Part shown: piece by piece, positions 11,443 through 23,150 of the stretch
Layout of the letters: the number at the start of each line of letters is the position of its first letter
Numbering within the stretch: position 1 is the stretch's first letter
Assembly (NCBI RefSeq): GCF_921293095.1
Contig: NC_060246.1
Span: 14,340,001 to 14,404,000, forward strand
Reading direction: 5' to 3'
Source of the DNA: Ischnura elegans
Taxonomy: Eukaryota; Arthropoda; Insecta; Odonata; Coenagrionidae
DNA length: 64,000 bases
Translations under genes and position numbers: made by a program
Notes under the pieces: generated by a model
The model's database searches: none
What the model was told of the DNA's origin: nothing
Seen by the model: only the letters and a program-made list of their open reading frames with translations

Positions 11443-12147
11443 TAATAGGGAAGTACACTGATGTTTCAAATGCACCAAACACATTTTTTAAATTAGATTT
11501 CAGAATAACATAATGTCGTAAAACCACAGTTTAAATCCTAATACTTGATTCGAGATAACCGTCCGAAATATGGAAAAATTTAAAGGCCGCTAAAACGGGT
11601 GTCCATGTTGAATATTGGCCGTGACGTCACAACGCAGTAGAAGGAAGCTTCTACGCCGTTACGTTCTACTACTATTCTTGCATGGAAAAATTACTGAATT
11701 TGAGGATATTCGTTTTTTGCTGTCATAAAATATCTTCAGAATATACATGTGGCTGCTTGCCTTTGGAGCTTGTCTTCATCATTGCGAAATATATTAATAG
11801 TCATTTACGTGTCAACTTCAAGTTTGGAAAGAGTAGTGCGAATAGCACATTGAATATTTAATAAATAGATGATGGTATTTATTTTTCGCTAGGTATACTT
11901 TGGCACAATGCCGTTTATCATGCCATAACATTTTTTTGTAAGAACTGAGTCAAACTAATAGACCTATTTCAGACGTTTGCTGCAAGACTTAATCGTTGCG
12001 TATGTATTCACGCCGGCCGGAACGCTCGCCCTTCGCAAATAGAATCATAGGATGTTAACCTTATTTCCGTGCTGGCTGGTTGGTGCAGTGGTTCGCTATC
12101 CAGGATGGACTCAAGAAAAGTTAATTTTGGTTGGGAGAAGGAAGGAA

Positions 12148-12424
12148 AATTCCAACGATTTACCAAATATTGACACTATATTTATGGTCACTAAATTTTT
12201 GAAAAAGGAGGACAGGTTCAACGCTCCTGAAATTCGAGGCGTTAAGGCTAAGTAGTGAGTGGTTTTGTATCCACACCTTATCCTGTGTAATTTCGTAGAT
12301 ATTTCCGCAATATTAAGTTATTGCGGACTTATTATTAATATAACCCACTCTTATGTATGTTTACTGCAATGCCAGGGAGTCTTACGGAGATAATGCCATT
12401 GGTTACGCACAAATCCGAAGGGAC
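12148..12424 (+). pseudogene. SWIM/YqaJ-associated transposon protein, N-terminal exons
   Basis: Exon-like block 1 (12148-12252) reads LPNIDT..MVTKFLKKEDRF then NAPEIRGVKAK. Block 2 starts after a CCAG acceptor at 12375 and reads ESYGDNAIGYAQIRRD. From memory, this order (PxID..F....F, EIRGVK, RESYGDxAIGYVQ) is the N-terminus of an uncharacterised arthropod protein family that continues into a CxC...HxxA SWIM-like zinc finger and a YqaJ-type exonuclease domain. The downstream domains are absent here. The start Met seems lost (Asn-Asp where Met-Asp is usual), and one residue is inserted after the ID-T. Non-functional relic inside the 11443-13368 element. Confidence 0.5.
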
Positions 12425-12519
12425 ATTTTCGATAACATTTTCCTCGAGGATCAGGTCCTTTATCACCATTTTTCTGTGGCGTTCTCTATGGACGACTTTG
12501 GTTGGAGTTTCCTAGTTCT

Positions 12520-13097
12520 CTACCTGTCACTTTGGCAGTCAAATATCCTGGGTATTGTTCCAACTTTGACCCTGAGCTTAATATTACCTCCCATCAATTT
12601 GTGTTGCATAAAATTTTCGAAGTCTTCTTCCAACTGACGAAAACGAATTGGTTAATTTGAAAGACAATGGATTTTGGAATTAACTTTTTTTGTACAAATA
12701 CGTAAGAAAATTCAAGAGGGGCATAACTATTTAACCAAACTACTTTCAGTTTACACATTACATAGGTCTACGCGGAAGATGCTATATTTTGACTCAACAA
12801 ACTTTCTGATATGAATGTGGTACCTATTAAGTAAATTATTATAATAAAATATCAATTAGATCTTCCAATACCAATACCAATAGATAGACCAATACCTTAA
12901 AATGATCTTCAAAACAGAATATCATCGATTGGTAAGAGTCAGGAGCAGCCTTGAACCATTTATTCCGTATGGCTTGTGCTTTAAGCACGGGAATGAATAT
13001 CTTCTCCAGGCTTTCGTTTCGACGTCGAGATGCAATTTGAAACAAAAAATCATTTATAATTCTTTTTTTAATTCATGTTTTCCGTACTAGACGACAT
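12520..13097 (-). pseudogene. THAP-domain gene relic, two exons
   Basis: On the minus strand ATG at 13097 opens the first exon. After a frameshift near the first zinc ligands it reads IFIPVLKAQAIRNKWFKAAP, then FCFEDHFK, the middle and C-x-H-F part of a THAP DNA-binding domain. A donor AAG/GTATTG at 12896 and an acceptor CGTCAG at 12634 join it in phase to LEEDFENFMQ...LRVKVGTIPRIFD, matching the terminal L..G.vP..F signature. The first exon has an early stop (MN then TAA) and a C-x3-H in place of C-x2-H, so the domain is dead. The frame ends at 12520, so no transposase core follows. The intron fits the spacing and supports the gene model. Confidence 0.6.
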
Positions 13098-13581
13098 TTT
13101 TAGGAAGCAAACTCCACCGATTCCCGGAAACTCTCGCCACGCTAAGGAAGGAGACGAAATACAGCGATACTCCACTGCGTGCACTGCCTTGTGACGCTAC
13201 ATCTCAATCAAGATGGAGGCACTGTGTTTCAGCGCAACATGAAATTTTCCGACTTTCAAAACGTTTTAAAGTGCATACCCCAGATGCAGGAAATAAAAGC
13301 GACTATGCTATTTTTTTAGGCTAAACTTTCAAATTCGGCAATAAAAAAATTAGTGCACTTCCCTATTAATGAGAAAGTGGATTGCTGGCGACTAACCCCA
13401 AACGATATTTACTACAGCCAAAACAAAATCGACCCGTACTCGTCCCGGGATATGCACATAACTTTTATGATTTTCATTTGCCATCTGGATGATCTTGGCC
13501 TGATAATTTATCTGTACACACTGTTACAATGAATTCGATTTTTTTGTAAAATTTTAAATATTATCCACATTTTAAATTTAA

Positions 13582-16118
13582 CCCTTAGGTGCACGCGCCT
13601 GCAAGTATAGCGCCAGTGCACGCTAGCGGGGTTTTTGCCTCACTTTTACATTTTTGATTTTCAAGTATAAATTCAAATTTGAGGGTATTTTAACGTATTT
13701 GGGTAACCTCTAATAAATAAAAGCACTTAAAATATTTTTCCCATTCATTTATAAACTAAAATATCACATAATTATATGCAAATTACTTGAAAAATACTTC
13801 GACTAATTTTTCTAAAGGAATTGCAGACGGCAATCTAGACAAAAGGAAATCTGGAATAAAGTCAAAAAAACACACACAAAAAAGGAAATTTATATGCTAA
13901 ATCGTTAATGCAATGATTAAAATTTTAAAAATAACAAACTTTACAAGCAAAATTTATTTTTCAATTTTTTCATCCTTATTGGCCATCACTGCCTCTGAAA
14001 TGACATTTGTGACATTTTTTGACGCAGATGGAATGATTATTGCATATTATTAGAAAACATTCGTATATTTACCGTATTATAATTTTTATATTTTCCACGT
14101 GTAAAACAATGACCAGCCCTATATTGACGTTCATATGCAGAAGCAGATAATTCAGGAATTTTCCCCAAGTCTCATCGCTAGAAAAGCCTATGTGTCTGCT
14201 AGAAGATTACCTTTTTTCACCCTGGACTTAAAATTTTTATCTGCAAGGCTAAATGCGAGAGCTTCCATGAACTCCATTCTTGATCTTCGATGGATTTTTT
14301 TTTCAAAATTCTTAGCTACAGAAATCACGTGGCCGCTAAGAGTAGCTATATAAATAAACCGGAGAAATTGTGATAGAGGCCACCTTCGTGTTCATCTTGA
14401 AGGGGAGTAATTTACACACTTCCGGTTCACAGAATCGACACCTCCCTTGGTTGAGTTGTAGTTCAGGATCATTTCAGGTTTTTGCAGTTCGTTTCGATGT
14501 CCTCTTTGCAGGGCAACGTAGAAAGCACTTCAAAAGAATTTCACATTTGTTTCGTTTAGTGCAGTATGAAACAAGAGTGCAGGTATCCCGGAAACCAAGA
14601 AATGAAGTTGCAGCCTATCGAATTTTTCAGGGTAGAAACTCTCTGTGGGTTTAAGGATTTTTTCACGGTACCTAACAAAGTTTGACCATTTTCTAGCAAA
14701 TAAATGGCTAAATCAAGACTTGAATAGTAATGCTTTGCTGTTATTTTCCCATTTCCAATTCATGAATTCCCGTTGTTATCCCGAACGCTGTTCTGTAAAT
14801 CATCAGGCCTGTTCCATCTGTTTTAAAAGCTCTTCTAGCATCTCCCTTTCATCTTTTATTTACAGAGAGAGTGCATTTAATTCCAAATAAAGATATTATT
14901 TCTATACGAGAAGTAGTGATGCAATCTCTGATTCTCGAGTACACATTAGATAACAGTTTTCTTTCAATATACAGGTTGGTATTTTCGACATTTTTTTTCG
15001 ATCACGTTCAGTAAAATCGTTTTCGGCAACAATTCGAGTTCAGCTGCGGCATTCTTAGGAAATGATGTCGGCCCTGGTGAAATACGAACAATGTATTTAG
15101 CTTTTGTTTGGCTGTTTGCAGATTGTATCTAAGAGTTCAGCCAAAAAGTTTCACCGTTTTCCGTTGATCTAGACAAACGTTGAAATTATATGGGCGGCTA
15201 ATAATATTACTATCATCAGACTGCTAACTCTCGCTGAAATGTAATGCGTCTTCAAAAAAAATTCTTCCTCCCCTTCACTTTCATGTGAGAAATCAAAAAA
15301 AAATATTTTCCATATCGTGGTTTACCTACCCTTCCCTCCAATCTTCATTATCAAGCTTTTAAAGCACTCGTTAGAACTCAACAGGGTGATAAATACGTAC
15401 TGACTTTGGAATATCATATACTCTACATTAGTCATCACCGGCTCGATTTGTTCACAATTCTATAAATTCATAATACAATTTATGTCCATAAGGAGGTTAC
15501 GATTCCTGAATCTTGATATAATGCCTTTCCCGCATTATGTTCTTTTCCCGCAGGTAGATACAAAAAGTGCCGACCCTTGGTCTTCATGCTCTAATGCATA
15601 ATATATTATAATAAACGTGCTTCACTTATTTTTCTGTCACTAGTTAAGTGTATGAAGTGCATTTTTACATAAATGTAATGCATATTTGAGTATGAACACG
15701 AAATTTTTAAATTACATGTGGTTTGAGGTTGACATAAATTATACAAATAATAATAGTAAAGAAATGATAATGCAAATGCTTACAAAAATATAATAAATAC
15801 GAGACAACATATTAACATAGTATTGCAAAAAGGATTATGCTTCCAAGTTTCCACGGTAACGACAGATTATCAGTAGTTCCTTAGTATCGTGTGAACGCCA
15901 TCTAGCGGCAAATCACCCGAAGTTGTCGTCGTTCTCACTTTGTAAGATTGTAACGTAATAGTTGGTGGTCACATTGACGCAAACATATGTTCTTCGTGGA
16001 GGGAAAAGTACAGAAATAGAATAACAAAGTATGCCACAAGTGATCCATTCACAGTAAACGCGCTATTTCGAATTTTTGAAAAATGCGGCAAAATCCTCGC
16101 TTAGCGTGCACCTAAGAG
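13582..16118 (-). mobile_element. Full-length dead piggyBac transposon (2.54 kb)
   Basis: TTAA duplications at 13578-13581 and 16119-16122. Terminal repeats: left CCCTTAGGTGCACGC, right in reverse complement CTCTTAGGTGCACGC. Both ends also have a nearby GCACGCTA.GCG.GG..TTTTGCC block. The size (about 2.5 kb), the TTAA target and a minus-strand transposase relic inside agree with piggyBac. Confidence 0.82.
14130..14660 (-). pseudogene. piggyBac transposase relic (C-terminal half)
   Basis: The minus strand reads KPEMILNYNSTKGGVDSVN (about 14415-14475), the strongly conserved piggyBac block that contains the last catalytic Asp (in GGVD). It is followed by NYSPSR, TRRWPL and a hydrophobic FLRFIYIATLSGHVI segment. 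Just before it, in another frame, is CKEDIETNCK, so a frameshift precedes the block. Downstream MEFMEALAFSLADKNFKSR continues in a plausible C-terminal region before an in-frame stop. Several stops and frameshifts rule out function. No cysteine-rich C-terminal finger was recognised. Confidence 0.72.
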
Positions 16119-16463
16119 TTAAAGTCAGAATTACGATAAGATACTTGGGCCCACTTCAATATTTTCACGTACAAAAAATATATTTAAATCAGTAAATTTG
16201 AATCAATGCGATGCTAAATATTTTCCATATCACTTTTTGGGTTTCGGACTCTGTGTTACATGATTTTCAGATGTAGCAATTATTCAGGAATTCCTTTGTG
16301 ATTTTTTTTTAGTTGGGCAAGTGATGCCACCTAATGGTAACAGGAATCATTATGACAATATGTTGACTGAAAAAACCGTTTGATAATATTAAATATATCA
16401 CTAGAGTGTGGGGGCCAAAGTTGCACTCTGATGGGCCATAGCAATAGATCTTAGATAGACCTA

Positions 16464-16913
16464 CCCACGTAGCAACGAACCTCTCACTATGGTCTCGAAT
16501 ATCGCATATGTCTCGTTGATGTCTCAGAGATGTAATCTTGAGACGTTCAGGAATTTTTTTTGAACGTATTTAAACGCCATCAATGCCTTCCATATATTTT
16601 TCGGTGCAATTCTGCAGTTTTGATAATTAAAGTCACGACATTCAATATGGGTTTCTTATTTTCAAAAGGCCATCCATCAAAAATTTGTCGCTAAAAATGA
16701 TCGAGAAAAGTAGGCCATAACTGTAAAATTAGCATTTAATTATTTTTTTGCCTAAATTTAAAGCATGCCATAGTACAAAGTCTCATGAGACATTTCGGAG
16801 ACCATTTTTTTGGACAGTGACATCTCAGAGAAGTCTCAGAATGTATCTGAGACGTAACATGTGATATTCGAGACGTCTCAGAGACGTATCCGAGACGTAT
16901 TTCTGCTAAGTGG
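16464..16913. mobile_element. TA-flanked MITE rich in GTCTC/GAGAC palindromes (450 bp)
   Basis: TA at 16462-16463 and 16914-16915. Ends: CCCACGTAGCAACGAACCTC on the left, CCCACTTAGCAGAAATACGT in reverse complement on the right, both followed by GTCTCGAATATC.CAT. The GTCTC/GAGAC pentamer recurs many times in both subterminal regions. No coding sequence. The TA target fits Tc1/mariner-type or similar transposases. Confidence 0.62.
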
Positions 16914-16959
16914 GTAGAAAAACCATAGATACGCCATCTCAGGGTATCTCCAAATTTCT

Positions 16960-17400
16960 CTTCAATCCAACTTCGTAATCGCCCTTCTTTCCACCCCCTT
17001 CGATCCACACTCCCTCCCACTTTCCCACCCCACCCCAGCTCTACGGGCCACCCACCACTTTCTCCAAATATCCGCCGCATTCTTCCTCGAGAAATCAGCA
17101 TAAAATATCAACACCAGATGCGATTCCCGGAATGCGGAGAAGATCTTGCTTCCCCAGTGGCTGTGGCAGAGGGGGCGTGCATTGAGCATTATTGTTACCA
17201 ACGGGGGCGTTAGCTGCTGCTGCTGGTGGTGGTCCAGAGGAGGAGGAGGGGGGATGGAACGGTCTGCGGATACACTCCATTTCGGAGGCATCGCGATCCA
17301 CGATAATGGCTGCGGGAAAAGAGCGCCGGAAGTTTTTTAAGAGAAGGCTCGATTCAAGCGAAGGGGGTCGTAAGAACATTGCTTAGACAATGGAGGGATT
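16960..17400. other. GC-rich patch with unrecognised frames
   Basis: A 94-codon minus-strand frame (17095-17379) contains Pro-, Ala- and Asn-rich stretches (PPAAAANAPVGNNNAQC). Overlapping frames on the other strand have Gly/Trp-rich composition. No domain is recognised; the composition suggests a promoter-proximal or untranslated exon rather than a defined protein. Confidence 0.25.
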
Positions 17401-17680
17401 TTGAGTTTCCTTCGACGCGAGAAACCATTCAAAGCCATTCGCCCGATCAACGCGAAATGTGGAAATCCGCATAAAATAAATGAGCAACTCCCCTGGTCAA
17501 TACTTTGGTCCGAAGGAAAGATTGCAATCGGGAACAAAATGTTGTGTTTCCTCCTGCTCCGCGAGGCATCCTCATTCATTGAGATTCCCCCGGTAGCTTT
17601 TTTTCATGAATTCGAAGGCAAAATGATGAAAGCCATGTAAACTAAGAAATATCTACTCTTCATTTCTTTGCGCATGCTAC

Positions 17681-17983
17681 CAGGGGCGCAGCCAGGAATT
17701 AAGGCTGAGGGGGGGGGTTTAGGTGCAACTAATACCAGGGTGTGTGGGGGTTTGGATTACCCACCAGGATAAGCGGTAGGTGCGAGATTAATAAATTGCG
17801 GAATTTTAAGATAAATGGTTCAAAATAGTGAGTTTTACGGCTTTCTGAGGGATATTTTATTAATCCTTACACTATTCTATTAGAAATATCAATCAAATTA
17901 AGTAAACTTGATTAAACTTAAGCATTTCTCTGAGCTCTGGGGGGGTTTTAGCCCCCAAAACCTCCCCCCTCGCTGCGCCACTG
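17681..17983 (+). mobile_element. hAT MITE, CAGGGGCGCAGCC family (303 bp)
   Basis: Perfect 8-bp duplication CATGCTAC at 17673-17680 and 17984-17991. Starts CAGGGGCGCAGCCAGGAATT and ends in CTCGCTGCGCCACTG, so the terminal repeats are CAGNGGCGCAGC. No ORF. Same family at 27348, 36664, 54666 (reverse) and 57709. Confidence 0.92.
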
Positions 17984-17991
17984 CATGCTAC

Positions 17992-19999
17992 TACTGTGAT
18001 CCTAATGCTTGTACCTACTGCATCCAAATCTCACTTGTTTTAATCTTCACGTCCTATCGCCACAGAAACGTTCGACGTAATTTCACTCAAAGATCCACAT
18101 AAAAAATGAGTTTGAGCTTAAGTGACTCTTCATTAAAACCAAATATTTTCGATTTTCTGACAAATTCAAATCCGCGTCATAAACTGCTAAACTTTTTTAG
18201 AAAATGACCATTAATACACCTAACCATATTCTAGGTAGGTGTATTTTTTGGTGACTTTGAGAGATTCTAGTTAGAATGCAGGCGAAGGCAAATTCGTTTT
18301 CTCCTGAAGAATTCACTAGCTCTAAAAAGTAGACTGATATTAACCGCACTCTGAAAAAAGTCACAATCAGGCCAACTCAACATAAATAAACTGTAACGTA
18401 GCCTTATAAGTTGATACAAAGCACTTATAGATTGTATAGCAGAAACATTAAATTTAAATCATCGATATTCATTATTCTTAGCAACAAATATATCCAATGA
18501 AATAAAATTAATCGAAATGAACCCAAAAACAGAGGCTCCGTTCTAGACTCCACAACGTTTGTCCCCCTCTTAATACTGCATAGTACACAGAAATATGTAA
18601 TTTAGCCACTCTCGAAAGAAAAAGAAATGATTTATATATATTTAGAAATACTTTTGATGCTCGCGATAAGCCTTTTCGGCGATGAGGCCAACAAATAAAT
18701 ATTTGGGCACAGCCTCTAAATACAATGAACTCTCACTGCTAAAATTATAAAAAATACAGCACCGGCGAAGCGGTAGTAATAGCCGACTTCAGATAGGAAG
18801 AAGCGAGTCGGAATACCCAGCAAACTGTCGAAAGGAGGATTACTCAATGCAAGAGTCATTCCGACAGCGACCTGATGAAAAATCCTCAAAGGCTAAAGCG
18901 AAGGACAAAAAGGTGCATGCAGTACATGTCCAAGTTCGCGTAAGGTTCCGTGTTTTGGCAGAAAGAGAAATATACGTTGTTTTTCTGACAAAAAAATTGT
19001 CTCATGTCTATGCTTGCTGCAATTAAAATTAATGAAAAACTTGATGCCATATGATCACAAAGAAGCGAGGAAAATATAATTCCATGACGAATCCCCGATT
19101 CCTGGACCCCTGGGTGGGAGTCATATACGCTACCACCACCTCACCTGACCAGTCTAGTAAAGCGTGCGATATTTTGAAATTATATACGGCTTGTGAATAG
19201 TACCGCATGAAAATTAATTAGTTACAGCCATACTAAGGCCCATTAAACGGAACCACTAATAATTCAGAGATGTGTTCAACATTCTGAGGGCCATAAAAAA
19301 TACGACATTGAAAAAGGCGGAGTAAGGTACGTGGTCTCCCCTTGTGAGTAAGACCAAGTCGTCGGGGCTGGTAGGTAGGGGGAGGTTTCTCCCGGGGAGT
19401 AAAGGACAGCTTTTTGGGAAGTTGAGGAAGAGGGAAGACGGCGAAGAGCGGTTTTACTGTTAACATTCAATCGAGAAACCCATCGGTTTGATTCTAATCC
19501 GAAAGGAGTTTAGAAGCCCAGCCGATATTACTGCCTAAATACATAATCCTTACGGTCAAATAATTTCACAAATTTTTCGCTGAAAATGCTGGCTGAAACT
19601 TTTTAAGCATCGTGTAATGAGCAATATTTCTCAAAAAGGCGTGAGTATAGAAATTCTCTTAAAATATGGAAAAACTCGTTAAAAAAATTAAGGCACTTTT
19701 TAATACCATAACTATTTCTAAATAAACAACATATTTCTATATAAACAACAACTACAGGTGCCAGATATCCTAAAGGGTTTCATCAACCTCAAAAAAAGAC
19801 ACAATAAAATTATTAGTTAACAAGATGGACATTAGGTGGTATTATCATCACATGATGCCTAAATGGTCTATTGACTACCAGCAAGGCATCTTTTGCAATC
19901 TCAATTTATAAATGCACCTTAAAATTTTGAGTGTAAGCTCCATCGAAGTGAAATTAATACACGCAAACGCTAAATTCACCCGAAAATCATGATCAATCA
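17992..19999. other. No recognised feature
   Basis: AT-rich sequence. A tRNA-like B-box resemblance on the minus strand near 19090-19150 is too weak to call. No coding motif seen. Confidence 0.4.
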
Positions 20000-20900
20000 T
20001 GCTCAGATCATCTTTATTACCGTGGCGTGCTCCCGAAATGTCGCCTAGGAGGGGTGCTCTTGATGAGCGCTGGTCAAATTCTCTTCAAACTTAGAGCTTT
20101 TACAGAAGGAGTTGGCGCGAGCGAGAGATTAAGATATTGGCGAAATGAGCAAACGATAATTATCGTCAACAATGGCGGCAAACAGGGCGTCGTCTCCATG
20201 CCTTCAAAGCCACATTGTTGTCATTTGGGCCAGACCCTCCCCTCAGTCACGCCATCACTCGGAAACCACCCCCACTTTCTCTTCCAAACGAGCCAGACAC
20301 AATTTTCTTTTTTCTTCACACCTCGAAGCGCCAACGAGAGGAAGCATAATCTCTACACCCGCCCCTCCGACGCAAAACAATCCTCCCCCACCCCCAGCCC
20401 ACTCAGTCCAAGCACCAACACATCCAGAAAACGAAAACTTTTGCCTCGGAGATGAACCGAGGTCCAAGAGAAGACTTCCTTCCTACCCCTCCCTCGTGAA
20501 CTTCCCCCTTTCATCCCCCTTGGGTGGTGTAACTTGCCAGTGACCATCCCACCCCCTCCTCCTCCTCCTTTCCCCCACTCGCCGTTCCTAGGAAACGCAG
20601 GGAGGGGGTGGGGGATCATCTTCAGCCCCTCCCTCCACATATCTCTAACCCACCCCCCCTGGACCCCTTCTGCAAGTCCGAATCGCCTCAGCAGCCTCCC
20701 CAAGGAGGACTACTGACCAGGCAGGAGAAAATGCTTCACGGGCCGAAAATGGCCCCAATTCATCCACGCACCACACCACCCAAACAGTGCAAGAAAACCA
20801 ACTCTAGCGCCCCAGCTCCAAAAAAAAGAGCGCGACAAAATGCCAAGAGGGTCGAAAATAGAGGTGTTCCTCCTTTAGTGAACCAGTTAAAGCAGTAAAT
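20000..20900. other. Pyrimidine-rich GC island, unrecognised frames
   Basis: A C/T-rich plus strand (runs of CCCC and CTCCTCCTCC near 20550-20580) keeps several overlapping frames open on both strands. The 142-codon plus frame at 20027-20455 starts in ordinary sequence and drifts into Ser/Pro-rich low complexity. No domain recognised. It could be part of a 5' exon or regulatory island. Confidence 0.25.
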
Positions 20901-21392
20901 GCAATAACCCATACGAAAAAAAGTAATATATTTTTTTTAGATCACGAGATGTGGGTCAATTGTAAATATTATTTATTTTTTTTTTTTTTTTAAAGTAATA
21001 CCAAAACTAAAATAGCGATAATAATATAAAAATTAACAATGGCAGTAACACCATGAGTAGTTTCTGTTAAACAGTATTAGCAGCAAGGATTCAACCTGGT
21101 ATTAAAATTTTACGCAATACAGCATTTATTAGCGAAAACTTCTATATTTCCCAACATTAGGTCGGCGGTTACTTACGTTCAAATCCGATGAAAATAACAA
21201 TAATGATAGATCACACGTAAACATTACAGTTCCATTCCGCAAAATTCTATGCATTCTATTCTATGTATTCCGCAAAAACTGAAATATGATATTGAAGAAC
21301 CTGGCTGGTACAACAACGATATTAGGAGAGACTTTAGGAAAAAGAAAAAAACTGTGCAACTTGCTCAAAAAGTCCGTTACGTTGGGTGAAAA

Positions 21393-21674
21393 ATGGAAGG
21401 AGCAAGAAGCAAAAGAAAGTTACTCCGCGGGACGCTGAGCAACAAAGAAGCTGCACTGCAATATTTCAATAAAAAGTACTCTGTGAATTACTCGAATAAA
21501 ATCCTAAATCTTTGTAGTCGCGTGCGTCAGAGCTTCAGGGAATATTTTCAACCGTGGATTCGTTATTTAATAAAACAGAGGGAAACTTGTCACCGAAAAT
21601 ATTGTCTCACTCCCCAATCGGTAACAATATTTTTTGAAATCCATGTGTTTGGGCAGCCCGTTGACTGGGTTTGA
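21393..21674 (+). other. Unrecognised 93-codon frame
   Basis: Starts MEGARSKRKLLRGTLSNKEA, basic at the N-terminus, with no domain I know. No neighbouring exon or clear splice site supports it. Probably not a gene. Confidence 0.15.
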
Positions 21675-21739
21675 GATTATATTTGTTGGTAGTAAGAAAC
21701 TATCGTTTTTAATAGTGCGTAGAGACCCAGGAGCCCCTC

Positions 21740-21985
21740 TTAACTGATGGTGTCTGGTTGGTGAAAACTTGGAAGATTGGCACATAAAGCAACCTGCTTC
21801 TTTTTTACCTTCACGCACCATGAGCCGACGAGGATTGACGATTGAGCAGCCCAAGCTTGAGTCAAACTCCAGGAGAAAAAGCCCAATCGGAATTTATACA
21901 TATTAACGGATGGAAAGATGTGGAAACACACTTCCACGCTCACGTTGGGACCTCGGAGTGTTTTCTTTCGGGCTCCGTGGCGAGG
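21740..21985 (+). repeat. Dispersed repeat, copy 1 (pair with 43735-43990)
   Basis: GAAAACTTGGAAGATTGGCA is followed by GCACCATGAGCCGACGA, GCCCAATCGGAATT, CACGTTGGG and CGGGCTCCGTGGCGAGGTTT. The same blocks occur in the same order at 43735-43990 with moderate divergence. Element class unknown. Confidence 0.6.
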
Positions 21986-22065
21986 TTTTTCCTTCTTTGG
22001 AGTGAGATTTTGCAATATTTCATTCCATCGTAAGAAACATTACATATTCAACACTTTAAATGAAT

Positions 22066-22440
22066 TCAACTCGGTGAGCGGTGAAGTATCAAAAAATCTG
22101 AAACGGAGCAAGAGAGGAAGAAGGTATTTAAAAGCCAGTGCTGGCGCAAAAGCTCCGTCAGAATCGTCGGTGTGCGCCCGTTCGAAGATAAGGAGGTGAG
22201 GGCGGATAGCGGCCGCCTAACTGACCCGATAAGGATTAGAGATTTGACGCTCGGATGCTGTGTGGGCCAAGTGAAGGACGAGAAGAAGAACAGCTCATCA
22301 TCATCCATTCACATTCGAAGTTATTTTTGTCGCCAATCAGCGAGCGAAAGTGCAGACGCGTCGCCACCAGAGGTCTCCAGTAGCGCCATCGAATATTAAT
22401 CCCGGTCAGCGACCGCCTTTGATTCGTTCTCCTACAACTT
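22066..22440. other. GC-balanced unique stretch, unrecognised
   Basis: Contains frames on both strands with no recognisable motif. Composition differs from the flanking AT-rich DNA, so it may be regulatory or exonic. Confidence 0.2.
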
Positions 22441-22577
22441 ACTAGACTTTTTGTCATCGCCTCAATTCATAGTAATTAGATTAGTCTTGGAGTATAGGTC
22501 AGGGAAATAAAATGCAAGAATGATGAAAAATTTCTCGGGATTCCCACCGGGTGTGGTATTGGGTTAATTCTCCCAAC

Positions 22578-22610
22578 GTTTCAATGGCTGAGTCTGCCAT
22601 CGTCTTCAGG
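22578..22610 (-). ncRNA. Hammerhead-type motif in the Penelope-like 3' region
   Basis: On the minus strand: CTGAAGA, one extra C, GATGGC-AGACTCA-GCCATT, then GAAACGTT. Helix II pairs ATGGC with GCCAT plus a G-U. The sequence AACGTT is self-complementary at the helix III position. Helix I is weak (CC with GG, then imperfect). It lies 85 bp after the GIY-YIG stop codon. Activity is untested. Confidence 0.5.
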
Positions 22611-22694
22611 GATTTACTCTTAATGGTACTTTTTTACGGTACTTATTTATTTATTTATTCATATCCCTGGTTGCCGTTATTGTTGTGTGCGGAT

Positions 22695-23150
22695 TTAACG
22701 ATTAATTATGGCATTCCAGGCACTGCTCAGTTGGAAGCCTTTATCTTTGTTTAAGCTCTTCTCCTCAAGGCTAATAGCAATTGACTCCTTTACAATTCTA
22801 TCCCAATAGTTATTAGTGCGGCACAATAACTTCGTATTTTTGAAGTCCAACCTATGACCGAGGTCCAAGCAATGCCTTGCTACCGCCGACTTTAGCGGAT
22901 AAAACAGGCGTATGCATCTTTCATGCTTCGTCAGACGTTTTTCGATTGTGCGGCCAGTTTCTCCAATGTAAACGTGACCGCACTCACACGGGACGCTGTG
23001 CACTCCCGAGGTTTTGAGGCCCAAGTCATCTTTCGGTGTCCCGACGCAGGTTTTAATCTTGGTGGAAGGTATGTGGATTGTATCTATATTATGTCTTCGA
23101 AATCCCGAGAAGTTTTTCATCAAGTATACGCCAGGAAAACCTAAAATTTT
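22695..23150 (-). pseudogene. Penelope-like GIY-YIG endonuclease C-terminus
   Basis: The frame is open up to 23180, but its first ten codons lie in target sequence. The element-derived part reads FRRHNIDTIHIPSTKIKTC, then GVHSVPCECGHVYIGETGRT, with the family's C-x-C knuckle, the YIG half of GIY-YIG intact and GIY changed to GVH, then KRLTKHE. KSAVARHCLDLGHRLDF and a later IVKESIAI carrying the conserved Glu region follow. The stop is at 22695. The reverse-transcriptase half is missing because of 5' truncation. In the intact family this endonuclease nicks target DNA for primed reverse transcription. It cannot act alone here. Confidence 0.8.

Larger units (their letters stand above)
11443..13368. 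mobile_element. 1.9-kb TIR transposon with two convergent gene relics
   Basis: Left end TAATAGGGAAGTACACTGAT; right end in reverse complement TAATAGGGAAGTGCACTAAT. Subterminal regions are also related in inverted orientation: GTGACGTCACAACGCAGT near 11621 versus GTAGCGTCACAAGGCAGT on the minus strand near 13200. Two gene relics face each other inside: a plus-strand SWIM/YqaJ-associated N-terminus (12148-12424) and a minus-strand THAP domain (13097-12520). No target duplication is evident. THAP domains occur in P-superfamily transposases, but the second gene makes this assignment uncertain. Confidence 0.6.
22523..23150 (-). mobile_element. 5'-truncated Penelope-like element with 14-bp target duplication
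   Basis: The 14-mer AAAATGCAAGAATG occurs at 22509-22522 and 23151-23164, directly bracketing the segment. Inside, on the minus strand, is a C-terminal GIY-YIG coding fragment followed by a 3' region carrying a hammerhead-type motif. GIY-YIG endonuclease plus ribozyme motif is characteristic of Penelope-like retroelements, and long, variable target duplications and 5' truncation fit their insertion mode. Total length is 628 bp. Confidence 0.8.

Noticed and set aside
12353-12637. 94-codon plus-strand frame as one gene
   Set aside because: Only its first part (to about 12424) matches the SWIM/YqaJ-type N-terminus; the rest is antisense to the THAP relic exon.
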